Source: a virus. From it: a DNA stretch of 64,000 bases. Below are positions 1 to 10,460 of this stretch, one piece after another; position 1 is the stretch's first letter, and every line of letters starts with the position of its first letter. Location of the stretch: positions 19,771 to 83,770 of IMG/VR virus record IMGVR_UViG_3300020204_000036; one strand, 5' to 3'. The notes beneath the pieces were generated by a model, which saw nothing but the letters and a program-made list of their open reading frames with translations, was not told where the DNA came from and did no database searches. The position numbers and the translations under genes were made by a program.

Positions 1-1
1 A

Positions 2-607
2 TCGGCTAAAATTACAGGTTCATTTGAAATGACTGAACCAGCACATTCAGCATTATTTAACAGAAGAGTTGTTGGTGGAGAAATAATGATTGTAAACAAA
101 TACCTCATAAATGACTTTGAAAAAATTGGTATTTGGTCAGAAGACTTAAAAAACGAAATTATTATAAATGAAGGTTCAATTCAAAATATTAATTTTAACA
201 ATTATTTAGACACTGAAGACAAAAATTACAATAAGAAAGTTAAAAGAATTGAACATTTAATTCCTAAATACAAAACAATTTGGGAGATTTCACAAAAGCA
301 ACTTATTGATATGGCATCAGAACGAGCACCATTTATTGACCAATCACAATCAATGAATATATATATGGCAAACCCAACATTATCAAAGATTACATCATCA
401 CATTTTCACTCATGGGAAAGTGGTTTGAAAACACTTTGTTATTATGTTAGGACAAAGGCAATATCAACAGGAGCGAAACATTTGGCCTTAGATATGTCAA
501 AAAAACAAACCCCACCTTCACCAAAACCTGATAGGGTATTTAATGAAGGTATTTTACCTAAAAGACCAACAGATTCTGAATTTGAGTGTTTTGGTTGTTC
601 TTCTTAA
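2..607 (+). CDS. nrdA: Class I ribonucleotide reductase, large subunit (C-terminal part)
   Basis: This is the C-terminal third of the alpha subunit of aerobic ribonucleotide reductase, which makes deoxyribonucleotides for phage DNA synthesis. The frame is open to the left edge, so the gene starts outside the window. Visible landmarks are the conserved block around SERAPFIDQSQSMN, the adjacent tyrosines in LCYYVRT that match the radical-transfer Tyr-Tyr dyad of the family, and a C-terminal Cys-x-x-Cys (CFGC) four residues from the end that matches the redox-active tail recharged by thioredoxin or glutaredoxin. A glutaredoxin-like gene at 52750 could supply the reductant. The gene ends just before a strong intrinsic terminator. 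Identification is firm; the N-terminal domains cannot be judged. Confidence 0.93.
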   Translation, partial: SAKITGSFEMTEPAHSALFNRRVVGGEIMIVNKYLINDFEKIGIWSEDLKNEIIINEGSIQNINFNNYLDTEDKNYNKKVKRIEHLIPKYKTIWEISQKQLIDMASERAPFIDQSQSMNIYMANPTLSKITSSHFHSWESGLKTLCYYVRTKAISTGAKHLALDMSKKQTPPSPKPDRVFNEGILPKRPTDSEFECFGCSS

Positions 608-611
608 ATTT

Positions 612-638
612 AATCCGAGATTACTCTCGGATTTTTTG
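612..638 (+). terminator. Intrinsic terminator after nrdA
   Basis: A perfect 9-bp stem (612-620 with 625-633) closes a TTAC loop and runs into a T-rich tract. It separates the nucleotide-metabolism transcript from the baseplate operon. Confidence 0.88.
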
Positions 639-672
639 TTTTATGTTATTTAACTAAAAATATTGAATATTA

Positions 673-684
673 TATTTATTAAAT
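673..684 (+). promoter_or_regulatory. Late-type element TATTTATTAAAT
   Basis: The 12-nt element ends directly at the ATG of the gp25 homologue, right after the nrdA terminator. It is one of about a dozen near-identical elements upstream of structural genes in this window. Reading it as a phage late promoter is inference. Confidence 0.6.
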
Positions 685-1149
685 ATGGCACAAGGAAATA
701 CTTATGGAGTTATTTTTCCATTTAGAGAAAGTCCTCTAAATTATTACTTCGGTTTGAGTGAAAACGCTGGTGATGAAATTAGAGCTAATCTTCTACATCT
801 ACTATTAACCGCAAAAGGAAGTAGATATTATAATCCTGATTTTGGAACTAGGATATATGAATATATTTTTGACCCACTTGATGGCGAAACTTTTGATGCT
901 ATAAAATCAGAAGTCCAACAGCAAATTGAAAAATACATACCAAACTTAACCATTAATGATATAAGTGTTGTGCCGTATTTGCAGTCTGACGAGGCGCCAG
1001 GAGAATTGAATCAAGATTTATTAGGAACTAGTGAGATATATAAAATTCCTGGTAAAGAAACACAAGAATATACCGCTAAACTTACTATAGATTATACTGA
1101 CGATAATAGTGCTTTTGGTTCAAGGGAATTTATAATACTTAATATATAA
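685..1149 (+). CDS. Baseplate wedge protein, T4 gp25 / GPW family
   Basis: Predicted baseplate wedge component of the gp25/GpW lysozyme-like family, which joins wedges to the central hub and helps start sheath assembly in contractile tails. The family core is seen at residues about 30-75: NLLHLLLTAKGSRYYNPDFG, then GTRIYEYIFDPLD and a QQQIEKYIPNL segment. At 154 residues it is slightly longer than T4 gp25 (132). It is the first gene of the tail operon and is followed after one base by the gp6-like gene, the order also found in T4. No Shine-Dalgarno sequence precedes the ATG; a late-type element abuts it. Confidence 0.88.
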   Translation: MAQGNTYGVIFPFRESPLNYYFGLSENAGDEIRANLLHLLLTAKGSRYYNPDFGTRIYEYIFDPLDGETFDAIKSEVQQQIEKYIPNLTINDISVVPYLQSDEAPGELNQDLLGTSEIYKIPGKETQEYTAKLTIDYTDDNSAFGSREFIILNI

Positions 1150-1150
1150 T

Positions 1151-2989
1151 ATGGCAACACAAAAAATTAACTATACTAGTAGAGATTTTGATAGTCTAAG
1201 AAAAGACCTGATTAATTACACACAACAATACTACCCCGACATAATCCAAAATTTTAACGACGCTTCAATTTTTTCAGTGTTGATGGATTTAAATGCCGCT
1301 ATAGGTGATAATTTACATTTTCATATTGACAGAAGTATACAAGAAACTGTTTTACAATATGCTCAGCAAAGGTCCTCTATTTTTAATATTGCAAGAACAT
1401 ATGGATTAAAAATTCCAGGTTTTAGACCATCAGTTGCCCTTGCAGACATTTCGATACAAGTTCCGGCATTTGGAGATAATGAAGATACTCGTTATCTTGG
1501 TATCTTAAGAGCAGGTGCTCAGTTTAATGGAGGGGGTCAAACTTTCGAAACGGTTTATGATGTTGATTTTTCAACTCAATATAATAATGAAGGGTTTAAT
1601 AACAGAACTAAAGTTCCTATTTTTGACGCTAACAATAAAATAATTAGTTATATAATGACTAAAAGAGAAGTGGTCGTTAATGGCGTGACTAAAGTTTATA
1701 AACAGGTTGTTAATGCTTCAGACGTTATTCCATTTTATAATTTCTTTTTACCTGAAAAAGATGTGTTGTCTGTGACAACTATAATTCAAAAAGACGGAAC
1801 ACAATATCAATCAACACCAACTAATGCGGAATTTATAACAAGCCCAAATAAATGGTACGAAGTGGATGCTTTAGCAGAAGACACCGTCTTTATCGAAGAC
1901 ACTACAAAACCAATTGATAATGCGGGTATAAAAGTTGGAAGATATATTAAAACAGATAATAGATTTATTTCTGAATACACACCTGAAGGGTATATGAAAA
2001 TTCAATTTGGTGCGGCAACAACAACACCAAATCAACAATTACAACAGTTTGCAAATATTGGAATACCCTTGAAAATACAAAACTACCAAAATAACATAGG
2101 ATTAGGTTTAACTGTAACACCAAATACCACCTTATTTGTTCAATACCGAGTTGGTGGTGGAACGGCGTCAAATGTTGGTGTTGGAGCCATTAATCAAGTA
2201 GGGTTGATTGACTTAGCGGTTAACGGGCCATCACCCCAAATTAATCAAAGCGTTATTCAGTCAATTAAAGTAAATAATGTTACAAGTGCTGTCGGTGGAG
2301 CAAATCAACCAACAATCGAAGAAGCAAGAAATATGGTTGCATTTAATTTTGCGGCACAAAAAAGAGCCGTAACCGTAAATGATTATAAATCCTTGATTGA
2401 CACAATGCCTGGTAAATTTGGAGCGCCGGCAAAAGTTGCAATTACAGAAAATAATAACAAAGTAACCGTTCAAATTTTATCTTACGACGGAGATGGTAAT
2501 TTAACACAAACAGTTCCAAACGCACTTAAAACAAATCTTGCAATTTACCTTTCTAAATATAGAATGATAAATGACTACATATCTATTGATGTCGCTAAAG
2601 TAATTGACTTGGAATTTGAAATTTCAGTTGTGATAGAAAACAATACCGCCCAAAGTCAGATAATTGCCCAAATAATAGACCAAGTTTCTAAATATATGAA
2701 CCCTCAAAACAGGGACTTAGGGCAAAATGTAAATGTTTCAGATGTTAGAAACTTAATACAAAATACTGCCGGTGTCAGTACCTTAACGGATTTGAAAATT
2801 TACAATAAGGTTGGAGGGCAGTATTCTTCATCAGAAACATCACAAAGATACGCCGACATTGAAACAAAACAAATTCTTTTGATTGACGATACTATTTTTG
2901 CAGAACCTGACCAAATTTACCAAATTAGATTTGACTCAAGAGACATCAATGTCAGAGTCAAACAACTAAGAACTGTAGACTTCTACTAA
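1151..2989 (+). CDS. Baseplate wedge protein, T4 gp6 / baseplate J family
   Basis: 612-residue homologue of baseplate J / T4 gp6, the wedge protein that forms the inner ring of the baseplate. Supporting features are an N-terminal stretch resembling the family opening (NYTSRDFDSLRKDLINYTQQ), the central ATSxVGGANQPTIEEARNM-like segment at about residues 375-395, which matches the GGxdxEsdeexR block of baseplate J proteins, and a C-terminal domain with INVSDVRNLIQNTAG. Length is close to T4 gp6 (660). It follows gp25 directly, as expected for a wedge operon. A possible hairpin terminator lies just after it. Confidence 0.85.
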   Translation: MATQKINYTSRDFDSLRKDLINYTQQYYPDIIQNFNDASIFSVLMDLNAAIGDNLHFHIDRSIQETVLQYAQQRSSIFNIARTYGLKIPGFRPSVALADISIQVPAFGDNEDTRYLGILRAGAQFNGGGQTFETVYDVDFSTQYNNEGFNNRTKVPIFDANNKIISYIMTKREVVVNGVTKVYKQVVNASDVIPFYNFFLPEKDVLSVTTIIQKDGTQYQSTPTNAEFITSPNKWYEVDALAEDTVFIEDTTKPIDNAGIKVGRYIKTDNRFISEYTPEGYMKIQFGAATTTPNQQLQQFANIGIPLKIQNYQNNIGLGLTVTPNTTLFVQYRVGGGTASNVGVGAINQVGLIDLAVNGPSPQINQSVIQSIKVNNVTSAVGGANQPTIEEARNMVAFNFAAQKRAVTVNDYKSLIDTMPGKFGAPAKVAITENNNKVTVQILSYDGDGNLTQTVPNALKTNLAIYLSKYRMINDYISIDVAKVIDLEFEISVVIENNTAQSQIIAQIIDQVSKYMNPQNRDLGQNVNVSDVRNLIQNTAGVSTLTDLKIYNKVGGQYSSSETSQRYADIETKQILLIDDTIFAEPDQIYQIRFDSRDINVRVKQLRTVDFY

Positions 2990-3023
2990 ATCATTTATTT
3001 TATTTCTTAGATGATTAGTTTTT
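2986..3023 (+). terminator. Weak terminator-like hairpin after gp6 gene
   Basis: A stem of 8 bp with one bulge (2986-2994 with 3011-3018) is followed by a short T tract. The loop is 16 nt, so it may be only a partial stop or an mRNA end-protecting hairpin. Confidence 0.4.
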
Positions 3024-3043
3024 AATAAAAAACCTAAATTATC

Positions 3044-3058
3044 TATTTATTTTAAAAT
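3044..3058 (+). promoter_or_regulatory. Late-type element TATTTATTTTAAAAT
   Basis: Variant of the TATTTAT...AAT element ending 5 nt before the ATG of the 1617-residue tail protein, directly after a terminator-like hairpin. Confidence 0.5.
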
Positions 3059-3063
3059 AATTA

Positions 3064-6000
3064 ATGACAAAAACATATAGACTTAAGGCTCAACCACTAA
3101 AGGACCAAAATTTAAGAATCAGTGTAACCCAAGATTTTGACTTTTTAGAAATACTTTCTCTCAAATTGAGACAAGAGGATGTATACACTAGATTTTGTGC
3201 CGATTATGGTGTAGTAGCAGGAAGAGTTGTAGTTAACGGTGGTTATGGTGTCCCCAACGCCAATGTGTCAATTTTTGTCCCTTTGGATGTTTTTGATGAA
3301 AACGACCCAATAATATCAACATTATACCCTTACAAAAGACCTGAACAAAAAAACGAAGATGGTTTTAGATATAATCTACTACCATACGTTCAAGAGTATG
3401 GCGGTCACATGCCTACTGGCACGTTCCCAGATGTGGAGGACGTTCTTAAAAGAAAAGAAGTACTACAAATTTACGAAAAATATTATAAATACACCGTCAA
3501 AACAAATGAAAGTGGTGATTTTATGATTGTTGGAGTGCCTTTAGGTATTCAAACTGCTGTATTGGATTTAGATTTATCTAATATTGGTTGTTTTTCATTA
3601 AGACCTTCAGACCTAATAAGATTAGGTCGAGGAAGTTCAGAACAATTTGATGGAGACAAATTTAAATCATCAACCGACTTAGATTCTTTACCACAAATTG
3701 TTGGACAAAAAAAAGACATTGATGTTGCATCTTTTTGGGGTGAAGAAAATATTTGTAATGTTGGTATCACAAGAGTTGATTTTGATTTAAGAGATTTAGG
3801 AATCGAAATAACACCTCAGGCGGTTTTTATGGGGTCTATATTTTCTACAAGTGAAGAGGATTTTCTAAAATCAAACTGTAAACCAAAAAAAGACTCTGGA
3901 AACTTATGTGATTTAGTAACAGGGCAAGGTAGGATTTTAGCCATTAGACAAACAATTAATTATGATGTAAACGGTAGACCCGCTTTGGAACAGTATTCTT
4001 TACCTGAAGGTGGAAAAGTTATTGACGACAACGGGACTTGGTTGGTAAATGTTCCCATGAATTTAGATTATGTTACAACAAATGAATTCGGAGAACAAGT
4101 GTTGTCAACAGACCCGAATGTCGGAATACCAACAAAAGGTAAATATAGATTTAGAATTCAATTCCAAAATGAAGATGGTATGAGGGCTAGTGTATTAAGA
4201 GCCGATTATCTCGTCCCAAACGTAAAAGAATGGGGATGGACAAATGCAAATGTAGATACACCAACAGACCCCGCTGCGCAGTTAAAATCATATGCCTTTA
4301 GTTTAGAGTGGGATGACTACGGAGATGTTAATACCACAATAGGTCAACAAATGATTCAAGAGGCCGTCAATTGTCAAGATAAATTTTACGAGTTGCATTT
4401 CAACAAGGTTTATACTATTTCTAATTTTATTGATAGGTGGAAATGGGGATTTAATAGAAGTAGACACTTGGGAATTAAAGAAATAACAGACAGAAGATGC
4501 ACAACAACAACAAATAGATTTCCAGTCAATGATGGTGTAAGAAACTTTGACTTTATTTTTTTCCTATTTAGTTTATTAACAATTTTAATGACCCCAACGT
4601 TTATAACTTTAATAATTATTTTACATGTATTGGCCTTTTTATATCCGATAATACGAATTATTATAAATTTAATAATACGGTTGATTAATGGTGTCATTTA
4701 TGGTATTTGTTTGGCGATAAGATTTATAACTTTTGGAGCAAGACCGAAAGGTGGTTGTAAAAGAGAGCCGATAAAACCTTTAGATAAAACCAACCCTTTT
4801 AAAAGAATATCCTTACCGATGTTGTCTTATCCTGATTGTGAAGCTTGCTCTTGTACCGATGAACCACTAACAGAAGACGCGACACAATCCCCGTTTGCAC
4901 AGACTGCAAACGCTTCAATATCGTCACAAAATAATAGCTCACTTGGAGACACAAATTCCACAGTTAGTTTCAGCACCTATAATTCGATATTAGCGGCAAA
5001 CTCTAATGATGTTCCTGCTTACAACAATGGGGTTGCACAAGCAATGGCGGGTTACCAATTTCAAAATTTAGGAAATAATGATGATAAACTAATAAAAACA
5101 CCAATTGCTGAAATTCCTGCTCAAGGTGGAATAAAATTTTTAGCAAATGACATTACATTGTCACAATCTTTAAATCTTGCAAATTTAAGACAAAGATATT
5201 TTGATGGGGAAAACCTCATTCAAACCACTGTTAGAAACACAATTCCAAATACAATAACAGTTGATGCGTCACAACCATTTACCGATAGTGTATTAATGTT
5301 ATTTGTCGATAGTGGAACATTCAATGGATTACCACCTGGACAAATATTAACATTCCAAGATGTTAGTAAAATTAATGACCCTAACTTAACAGGAATTACA
5401 AACGCTAATCAATTTAACACTAATAGTATTACAGGCACAACCTTGTTTAACGCATCAAGTTTAGTTACGGTTCCTGTGAATTATATAAATCAATCAGGAA
5501 CACAACAAACCGCAAACTTGAAGTTAAAAATCTCTGAAGATGGAAAAGATTATAAATTTCCTGCCGGTGTCGAATACTTTCAAGTAATTACAGGAGGGAC
5601 TGTAACACAGTTTTCTGGTTTGACAAATACCTCGGGAGGATTATTAAATAAATACCTATTTAAAAAAACACAAAGATTTTGTTATGGTCTGTTACCTCAA
5701 CAGTGTGACTATGTATTCCCAATTAAATTTATTGATGATTTTGCAAATTACGAGGTAATTTTCTTAACAAGAGGAACTGACCCATATACAGAAAAACAAA
5801 ATATCAAATATGACTTATCAAAACTATTTGGTTACAACTTAGGAACTGGACCATTTGTTGAGGGTAGTTATTACTTGAATATACCAATTCAACAAAATAC
5901 GGGTAGTGGTTTGTGGTTTAATGATTATAAAACACCAGAATCACATTTAGTTGCAAATAACACGAACGTTTCTCTTTATCATCCGTCATTTGGATTTACT

Positions 6001-7917
6001 CCTGACGCTACATTATTTTCGGCGTTTACAAATAACAGCCCATATTATTATAACTCGACCGATAAATCACAAAGCACGTTTAAAGCTTATAGTTCAGATG
6101 TTCTTAGTTTGGGGTATTTTACATTACCACAAGGTGTGTATTCTAATATTCAACCAAGTGTTTGGAATAATAGATTAGCATTCCAATGGACAAACGGTGT
6201 TTTAACTCCTCAAGGTAATATTGAAGGTGGTTCATTAATCGCGTCTACTGCAGTTCCTGGAACTCCATTAAACACTACAAATACAACAACAAGAGTTTAC
6301 TCACCAGCCTACCACACAACAGTAAATACAAATATTACAGTATCAAACTCAACAAATATTGTTTTCAGGTCAGATAGATTGCCAACTTCAGATATAACAG
6401 AAGTAAGTGGTAATAGTTCTTTTAGTTTATTTTTAAACGACAACTTTTTTATATACACTGTTGATGGTGGTGGAGGAGTTACTTTAGCTCCCACAACTAA
6501 TGGACCTGGTGATACAACAAACAACGCTCAAGACATTACAGGAGACACACCAAGTCAAATTTCAAATACTATTTTAGCATCATTAAACTGTGAAAATATG
6601 ACAGTATTAAAATGTTACCAAGGTGGAGGAACATCATTTTCAGTTCAAAATCCTTGTAGTGAAAACCCCAACGGTAAAAGAATGTCTGGAGGTTGTTATA
6701 AGTTTGTTGATAACCCACTGATTGTTTCAATACCAAAAGACATAACTTACTTTTTTGAATGGAAGACTAGATTTAGAATGGTATTTGCCGCATGTAGAGG
6801 AATTTTCTCTCACGTATTTCAAAACAATTGGGTTAATGGAACATTATATATGTTTTCATTAAAAAAACAAACAATTTTTAGTATTACAGGACAACCTAAA
6901 AAATATAAGTTTTGTGGAACACCTGATAGTACATTACGACCACATCAAGGACCAATATTTTACACTCGTGGAACTACCAATTCACTTTTCTATAGAAGTG
7001 CAGTATACGATGGAAATAACTTTATTGGTCAAAAACCAAGACAGGGAACATTCTTAAACCCAACATTACAAGATGCTAACTTTAAAGGGATGAATACTCG
7101 TAATCTTTTTTTTCCAACGACAATTATGGATTTGGGGCCAAGAGATGAATTCACAAAACAAATTTGTACTAACCCTAATTTCGAAGGATATTTAATTGAA
7201 ACAATCAAAAGCACATCATATAATGACAGTTCAGAAATTTTACAACTTTTTATCATATCAAGACTTATAAACTCAAACTTTTGGGGACAAGTTTTAGGTT
7301 TAGGAGATGCATCGATAAATAAAATGTTTTCGAGAAGTGAAGATAGAATAGATGGTGATGTTGCACAAATGTTTTCAATAAACTCTGAATACGGTATAGA
7401 AGAATTTGATGAAGACAACTATTCTGACAATGAACTTTATTTAGGAACGGGAGATGCACTTATGGGGATATTTTTTAGTTCTAATACGGTAAACAGACTA
7501 ACCTTGAGTCCAGGTATTCAAACCTTTACACCATCACTAACAAACTTTTTCGGGTATCCAAAAACACAAGTTGTTCCAACATATCAATGGAAATCAGATG
7601 TAACTACAACAATATTTGGTTCAGATAAAAACGATTGGTATACTAACGTATTATCAAGTGGTGGGTTTTATTCACAACCATATCAAAGATTTAGTTTCAA
7701 ACCGCCAACAACACCATATTTTAATTCTTCAACAACAGGAAGAAGAGGTTTTATATACAACCAAACAACACAAGGCTTAGCAAATCCTAATTGGCCCGCA
7801 GGAACACCTCAACAGTATGTTGTTGGTGGTCCAAATCATTTTTATTATGGATTAAATAAAGGTAAAAGTGCGATAAACAGATACATTAAATTATACATTT
7901 TAAATCAAGATGAGTAA
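3064..7917 (+). CDS. Giant baseplate/tail structural protein with internal hydrophobic segment
   Basis: A 1617-residue predicted virion protein in the tail operon, where T4 would have gp7 or gp8. Residues about 50-160 look like a carboxypeptidase-regulatory-type beta-sandwich (VAGRVVVNGGYGVPNANVSIFVP, later NESGDFMIVGVPLG). Residues about 493-560 form an unusually hydrophobic block with two or three possible membrane helices (such as FFLFSLLTILMTPTFITLII), followed by a basic stretch and a cysteine cluster (DCEACSC). The remainder is Asn/Thr/Ser-rich beta-type sequence typical of fibres and baseplates. It overlaps the next gene by 8 nt. The exact T4 counterpart is not recognisable. Structural role is likely; a membrane-inserting role for the hydrophobic block is inference. 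Confidence 0.72.
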   Translation: MTKTYRLKAQPLKDQNLRISVTQDFDFLEILSLKLRQEDVYTRFCADYGVVAGRVVVNGGYGVPNANVSIFVPLDVFDENDPIISTLYPYKRPEQKNEDGFRYNLLPYVQEYGGHMPTGTFPDVEDVLKRKEVLQIYEKYYKYTVKTNESGDFMIVGVPLGIQTAVLDLDLSNIGCFSLRPSDLIRLGRGSSEQFDGDKFKSSTDLDSLPQIVGQKKDIDVASFWGEENICNVGITRVDFDLRDLGIEITPQAVFMGSIFSTSEEDFLKSNCKPKKDSGNLCDLVTGQGRILAIRQTINYDVNGRPALEQYSLPEGGKVIDDNGTWLVNVPMNLDYVTTNEFGEQVLSTDPNVGIPTKGKYRFRIQFQNEDGMRASVLRADYLVPNVKEWGWTNANVDTPTDPAAQLKSYAFSLEWDDYGDVNTTIGQQMIQEAVNCQDKFYELHFNKVYTISNFIDRWKWGFNRSRHLGIKEITDRRCTTTTNRFPVNDGVRNFDFIFFLFSLLTILMTPTFITLIIILHVLAFLYPIIRIIINLIIRLINGVIYGICLAIRFITFGARPKGGCKREPIKPLDKTNPFKRISLPMLSYPDCEACSCTDEPLTEDATQSPFAQTANASISSQNNSSLGDTNSTVSFSTYNSILAANSNDVPAYNNGVAQAMAGYQFQNLGNNDDKLIKTPIAEIPAQGGIKFLANDITLSQSLNLANLRQRYFDGENLIQTTVRNTIPNTITVDASQPFTDSVLMLFVDSGTFNGLPPGQILTFQDVSKINDPNLTGITNANQFNTNSITGTTLFNASSLVTVPVNYINQSGTQQTANLKLKISEDGKDYKFPAGVEYFQVITGGTVTQFSGLTNTSGGLLNKYLFKKTQRFCYGLLPQQCDYVFPIKFIDDFANYEVIFLTRGTDPYTEKQNIKYDLSKLFGYNLGTGPFVEGSYYLNIPIQQNTGSGLWFNDYKTPESHLVANNTNVSLYHPSFGFTPDATLFSAFTNNSPYYYNSTDKSQSTFKAYSSDVLSLGYFTLPQGVYSNIQPSVWNNRLAFQWTNGVLTPQGNIEGGSLIASTAVPGTPLNTTNTTTRVYSPAYHTTVNTNITVSNSTNIVFRSDRLPTSDITEVSGNSSFSLFLNDNFFIYTVDGGGGVTLAPTTNGPGDTTNNAQDITGDTPSQISNTILASLNCENMTVLKCYQGGGTSFSVQNPCSENPNGKRMSGGCYKFVDNPLIVSIPKDITYFFEWKTRFRMVFAACRGIFSHVFQNNWVNGTLYMFSLKKQTIFSITGQPKKYKFCGTPDSTLRPHQGPIFYTRGTTNSLFYRSAVYDGNNFIGQKPRQGTFLNPTLQDANFKGMNTRNLFFPTTIMDLGPRDEFTKQICTNPNFEGYLIETIKSTSYNDSSEILQLFIISRLINSNFWGQVLGLGDASINKMFSRSEDRIDGDVAQMFSINSEYGIEEFDEDNYSDNELYLGTGDALMGIFFSSNTVNRLTLSPGIQTFTPSLTNFFGYPKTQVVPTYQWKSDVTTTIFGSDKNDWYTNVLSSGGFYSQPYQRFSFKPPTTPYFNSSTTGRRGFIYNQTTQGLANPNWPAGTPQQYVVGGPNHFYYGLNKGKSAINRYIKLYILNQDE

Positions 7918-9625
7918 TCAAAATGAAATAAGAATAGTTCTCGGCTCTGAAAGAAGTGCTGGTAGTGTCGATAGAGATGTTTTGATACAACCACCATTGA
8001 TTGGGGATAGAAGAGAGTTGATTGAAGGAGATAGAAGTATTTTAGTAAATCAACAAACTGTTTTCAATCAAGAAAGACAATCAAGTGATAAGTTTAGAGT
8101 TGCTGGTAAAATTACAAACCTTTTTGATAACGTAGTTACCGGTAAAACTTCATATACGCCATTTAAAAATTATCTGTATTATACAAATGCCATAACAAAC
8201 GCCACTAATAATTCTAATTTTTGGGAAGGAAATCCACAATTTGATGAATTTACAATGGTAAGAGTGAGTGGTATCACAGGTCATATTCCTTTTGTGACTA
8301 AAAGTGCGTCATCATATAATTGGTCATTTTATATTAGTTATGCGTTTTCTAGCACTACTGCTCAAACAATGTCCTATACTGATGAAAAGTTTGGTGTAAC
8401 AAATAGTGGTTTTTTGGCTGGTAACGGTATACCTTATGTTTTGACTACAGGTAAGTTTAACGGTAAACAACTTGTTTATTTTTATTGTGGGACAATTCAC
8501 AACTTAAAAATTGGAGATTTTGTTGAACTATCGGTCCCGATTAACAATAGAACAATTTTTCAAGTTTATTCTTTAGGTGATGGAACCATTAATTCAGAAG
8601 AAAAAGTTTTTACGATTTATGATTTAAAATACCCACCCGTTGATGTTCAAACAGGTATATATGGAAATTTAAAAAGAATTACTGAAACTTCGAACTCTGC
8701 AGAAACAAAATCAATATACTACGTAAGATTACATAAAATAATAAAAAACAGCGAACAATGTAATATTGCTAAAATTGGTTTTGAAAACAATCCATTTGCT
8801 ATTGATAGAAAATTAGAATATTCAGCACTTACACCTAATCAAATACAAAGAGTTTCGATAAAAAATAATACTCAAAGTTTTTCATTCACATTTGACAAAG
8901 ATATAAAAATTGCCCCTTACATTGACAACAATGGAAAACCAATAACTGAATTATTTTTTACCGTGGTAAACAGAGGATATATGGGATGGTTTAACAAACC
9001 TTTTCCAAATCAAAATGGAACACTTAGCGGTATTGACATTGGATGGAACTTTAACTTTTTAGAAAATTCTGTTGATACTTGGTGGAATCACAGCAGTTCT
9101 TTGAACAAAGATAACATACCAACATTATCTTATTTCTATAACGGTCAAACTTTTTACTATAATGACATATTAAATGAAAATGATGTTATTTTTGGAGATT
9201 TTTGCGAATACAATTATATCGAGCAAAAAGAATATGTTTTGTCAAAAATAGTACATAAATATTCATTTAATGATATATTGTTTCAAACTTCAGGAACTCA
9301 AAACTATCCTGATGGTTATTTATATAACCCCCACCACTCAATACAAATTAGAGCTTTTAGCGATTATGTTGAAAATGGTGATAGACAATCTGTAGATGGT
9401 ATACCAGGATATTCTTGGTTTAGTGAGTTCAATAATAAATGGTTATGGAGAGATTTATATACATATGGGTTTATTGATAGTGACGGTATAGGGGTTAATA
9501 ACCCATTCATAAACGGAGCTCATTATCCATTTCTAAATTGTATATTTTTACAATACCCAATTCAAAGAAATAACAATACATTCTCTAATGAATATCAACA
9601 AATTATAAACGACGATTGTGAATAA
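7910..9625 (+). CDS. Tail/baseplate protein, unknown family
   Basis: 571-residue protein translated from an ATG overlapping the end of the previous gene (ATGAGTAA), so the two are probably translationally coupled. The N-terminus RIVLGSERSAGSVDRDVLIQ is polar; the rest is rich in Asn, Tyr and Phe, as in fibre and baseplate proteins, with no signal peptide or membrane segment. I recognise no named family. Operon position between the giant tail protein and other structural genes makes a virion role likely. Confidence 0.65.
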   Translation: MSNQNEIRIVLGSERSAGSVDRDVLIQPPLIGDRRELIEGDRSILVNQQTVFNQERQSSDKFRVAGKITNLFDNVVTGKTSYTPFKNYLYYTNAITNATNNSNFWEGNPQFDEFTMVRVSGITGHIPFVTKSASSYNWSFYISYAFSSTTAQTMSYTDEKFGVTNSGFLAGNGIPYVLTTGKFNGKQLVYFYCGTIHNLKIGDFVELSVPINNRTIFQVYSLGDGTINSEEKVFTIYDLKYPPVDVQTGIYGNLKRITETSNSAETKSIYYVRLHKIIKNSEQCNIAKIGFENNPFAIDRKLEYSALTPNQIQRVSIKNNTQSFSFTFDKDIKIAPYIDNNGKPITELFFTVVNRGYMGWFNKPFPNQNGTLSGIDIGWNFNFLENSVDTWWNHSSSLNKDNIPTLSYFYNGQTFYYNDILNENDVIFGDFCEYNYIEQKEYVLSKIVHKYSFNDILFQTSGTQNYPDGYLYNPHHSIQIRAFSDYVENGDRQSVDGIPGYSWFSEFNNKWLWRDLYTYGFIDSDGIGVNNPFINGAHYPFLNCIFLQYPIQRNNNTFSNEYQQIINDDCE

Positions 9626-10460
9626 TAATTATTACAGATTTAGTAATACACCAAATGATACGTTCATTAACATACCTGTTGAAGTGACTTTCGATATGGC
9701 AGGAAGAAATGATGGGATAGTTGAATTTGAAAATAATATATTACAAGATTTAATAAACGGTATTGATGATTTTGAAACCACAAGGTTTGCAAATAAACCT
9801 TATCCACAAACCCCTGATAAAACCGATATAAACTATGATTTTTACTTTTTAGATTCAACCGTTCAAGTTACAATGGCAACTTCAAGTGATTGGTCTGTTG
9901 ATTACGCAAACGCGACATTCAAAGACTCTGAATTATTTTATTTTGCAAATTCATTTAAAGGTAGTTTTTTCAAATTGGATTTTTATGATACTAAAACAAA
10001 TGAAAATCAAAAAGCATATTTCAGTGTAATATTACCAACACAACAAGGACAAACAAGGGTTGGGTTTTTGGGGCCATTAAATAACCAAACACAAGTGAAA
10101 GTAAAAAAACCAAAAATGAAATTGGACTACACAGGCGCAGATAAGGAAGGGTTTTTTATTTATTGGTTAAAAGAAAGAGATTTTATTAACATTACAGAAC
10201 TTTATATGACTGCAAAGTTTTTTAACGCAAAAACAGGTCAATTTGTTAGATTTATGAATGAGCCACAATCCACATTCTCTGCGGGAAATAAATTTAATTT
10301 TGATAAATCACAATATTTTTATTATAAAGTGGAATTAGATTATACAAACTACGAATACCAAGTTTATAAAGAAATACCACAACAGAACCAATCCCCCACA
10401 TTATTTAGAGTTGGCGACACGACAAATGTCATAAAATGGTATGAATACGGAAACCCATAA
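9618..10460 (+). CDS. Tail/baseplate protein, unknown family
   Basis: 280 residues, starting at a GTG that overlaps the previous stop by 8 nt. No better-placed ATG keeps the conserved-looking N-terminal NNNYYRFSNTPNDTF. Beta-rich composition with no recognisable catalytic motif. It ends in TAATG, sharing a base with the next start, so the whole stretch from 7910 to 11548 behaves as one tightly coupled operon. Probable baseplate or tail component by context only. Confidence 0.6.
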   Translation: MNNNYYRFSNTPNDTFINIPVEVTFDMAGRNDGIVEFENNILQDLINGIDDFETTRFANKPYPQTPDKTDINYDFYFLDSTVQVTMATSSDWSVDYANATFKDSELFYFANSFKGSFFKLDFYDTKTNENQKAYFSVILPTQQGQTRVGFLGPLNNQTQVKVKKPKMKLDYTGADKEGFFIYWLKERDFINITELYMTAKFFNAKTGQFVRFMNEPQSTFSAGNKFNFDKSQYFYYKVELDYTNYEYQVYKEIPQQNQSPTLFRVGDTTNVIKWYEYGNP

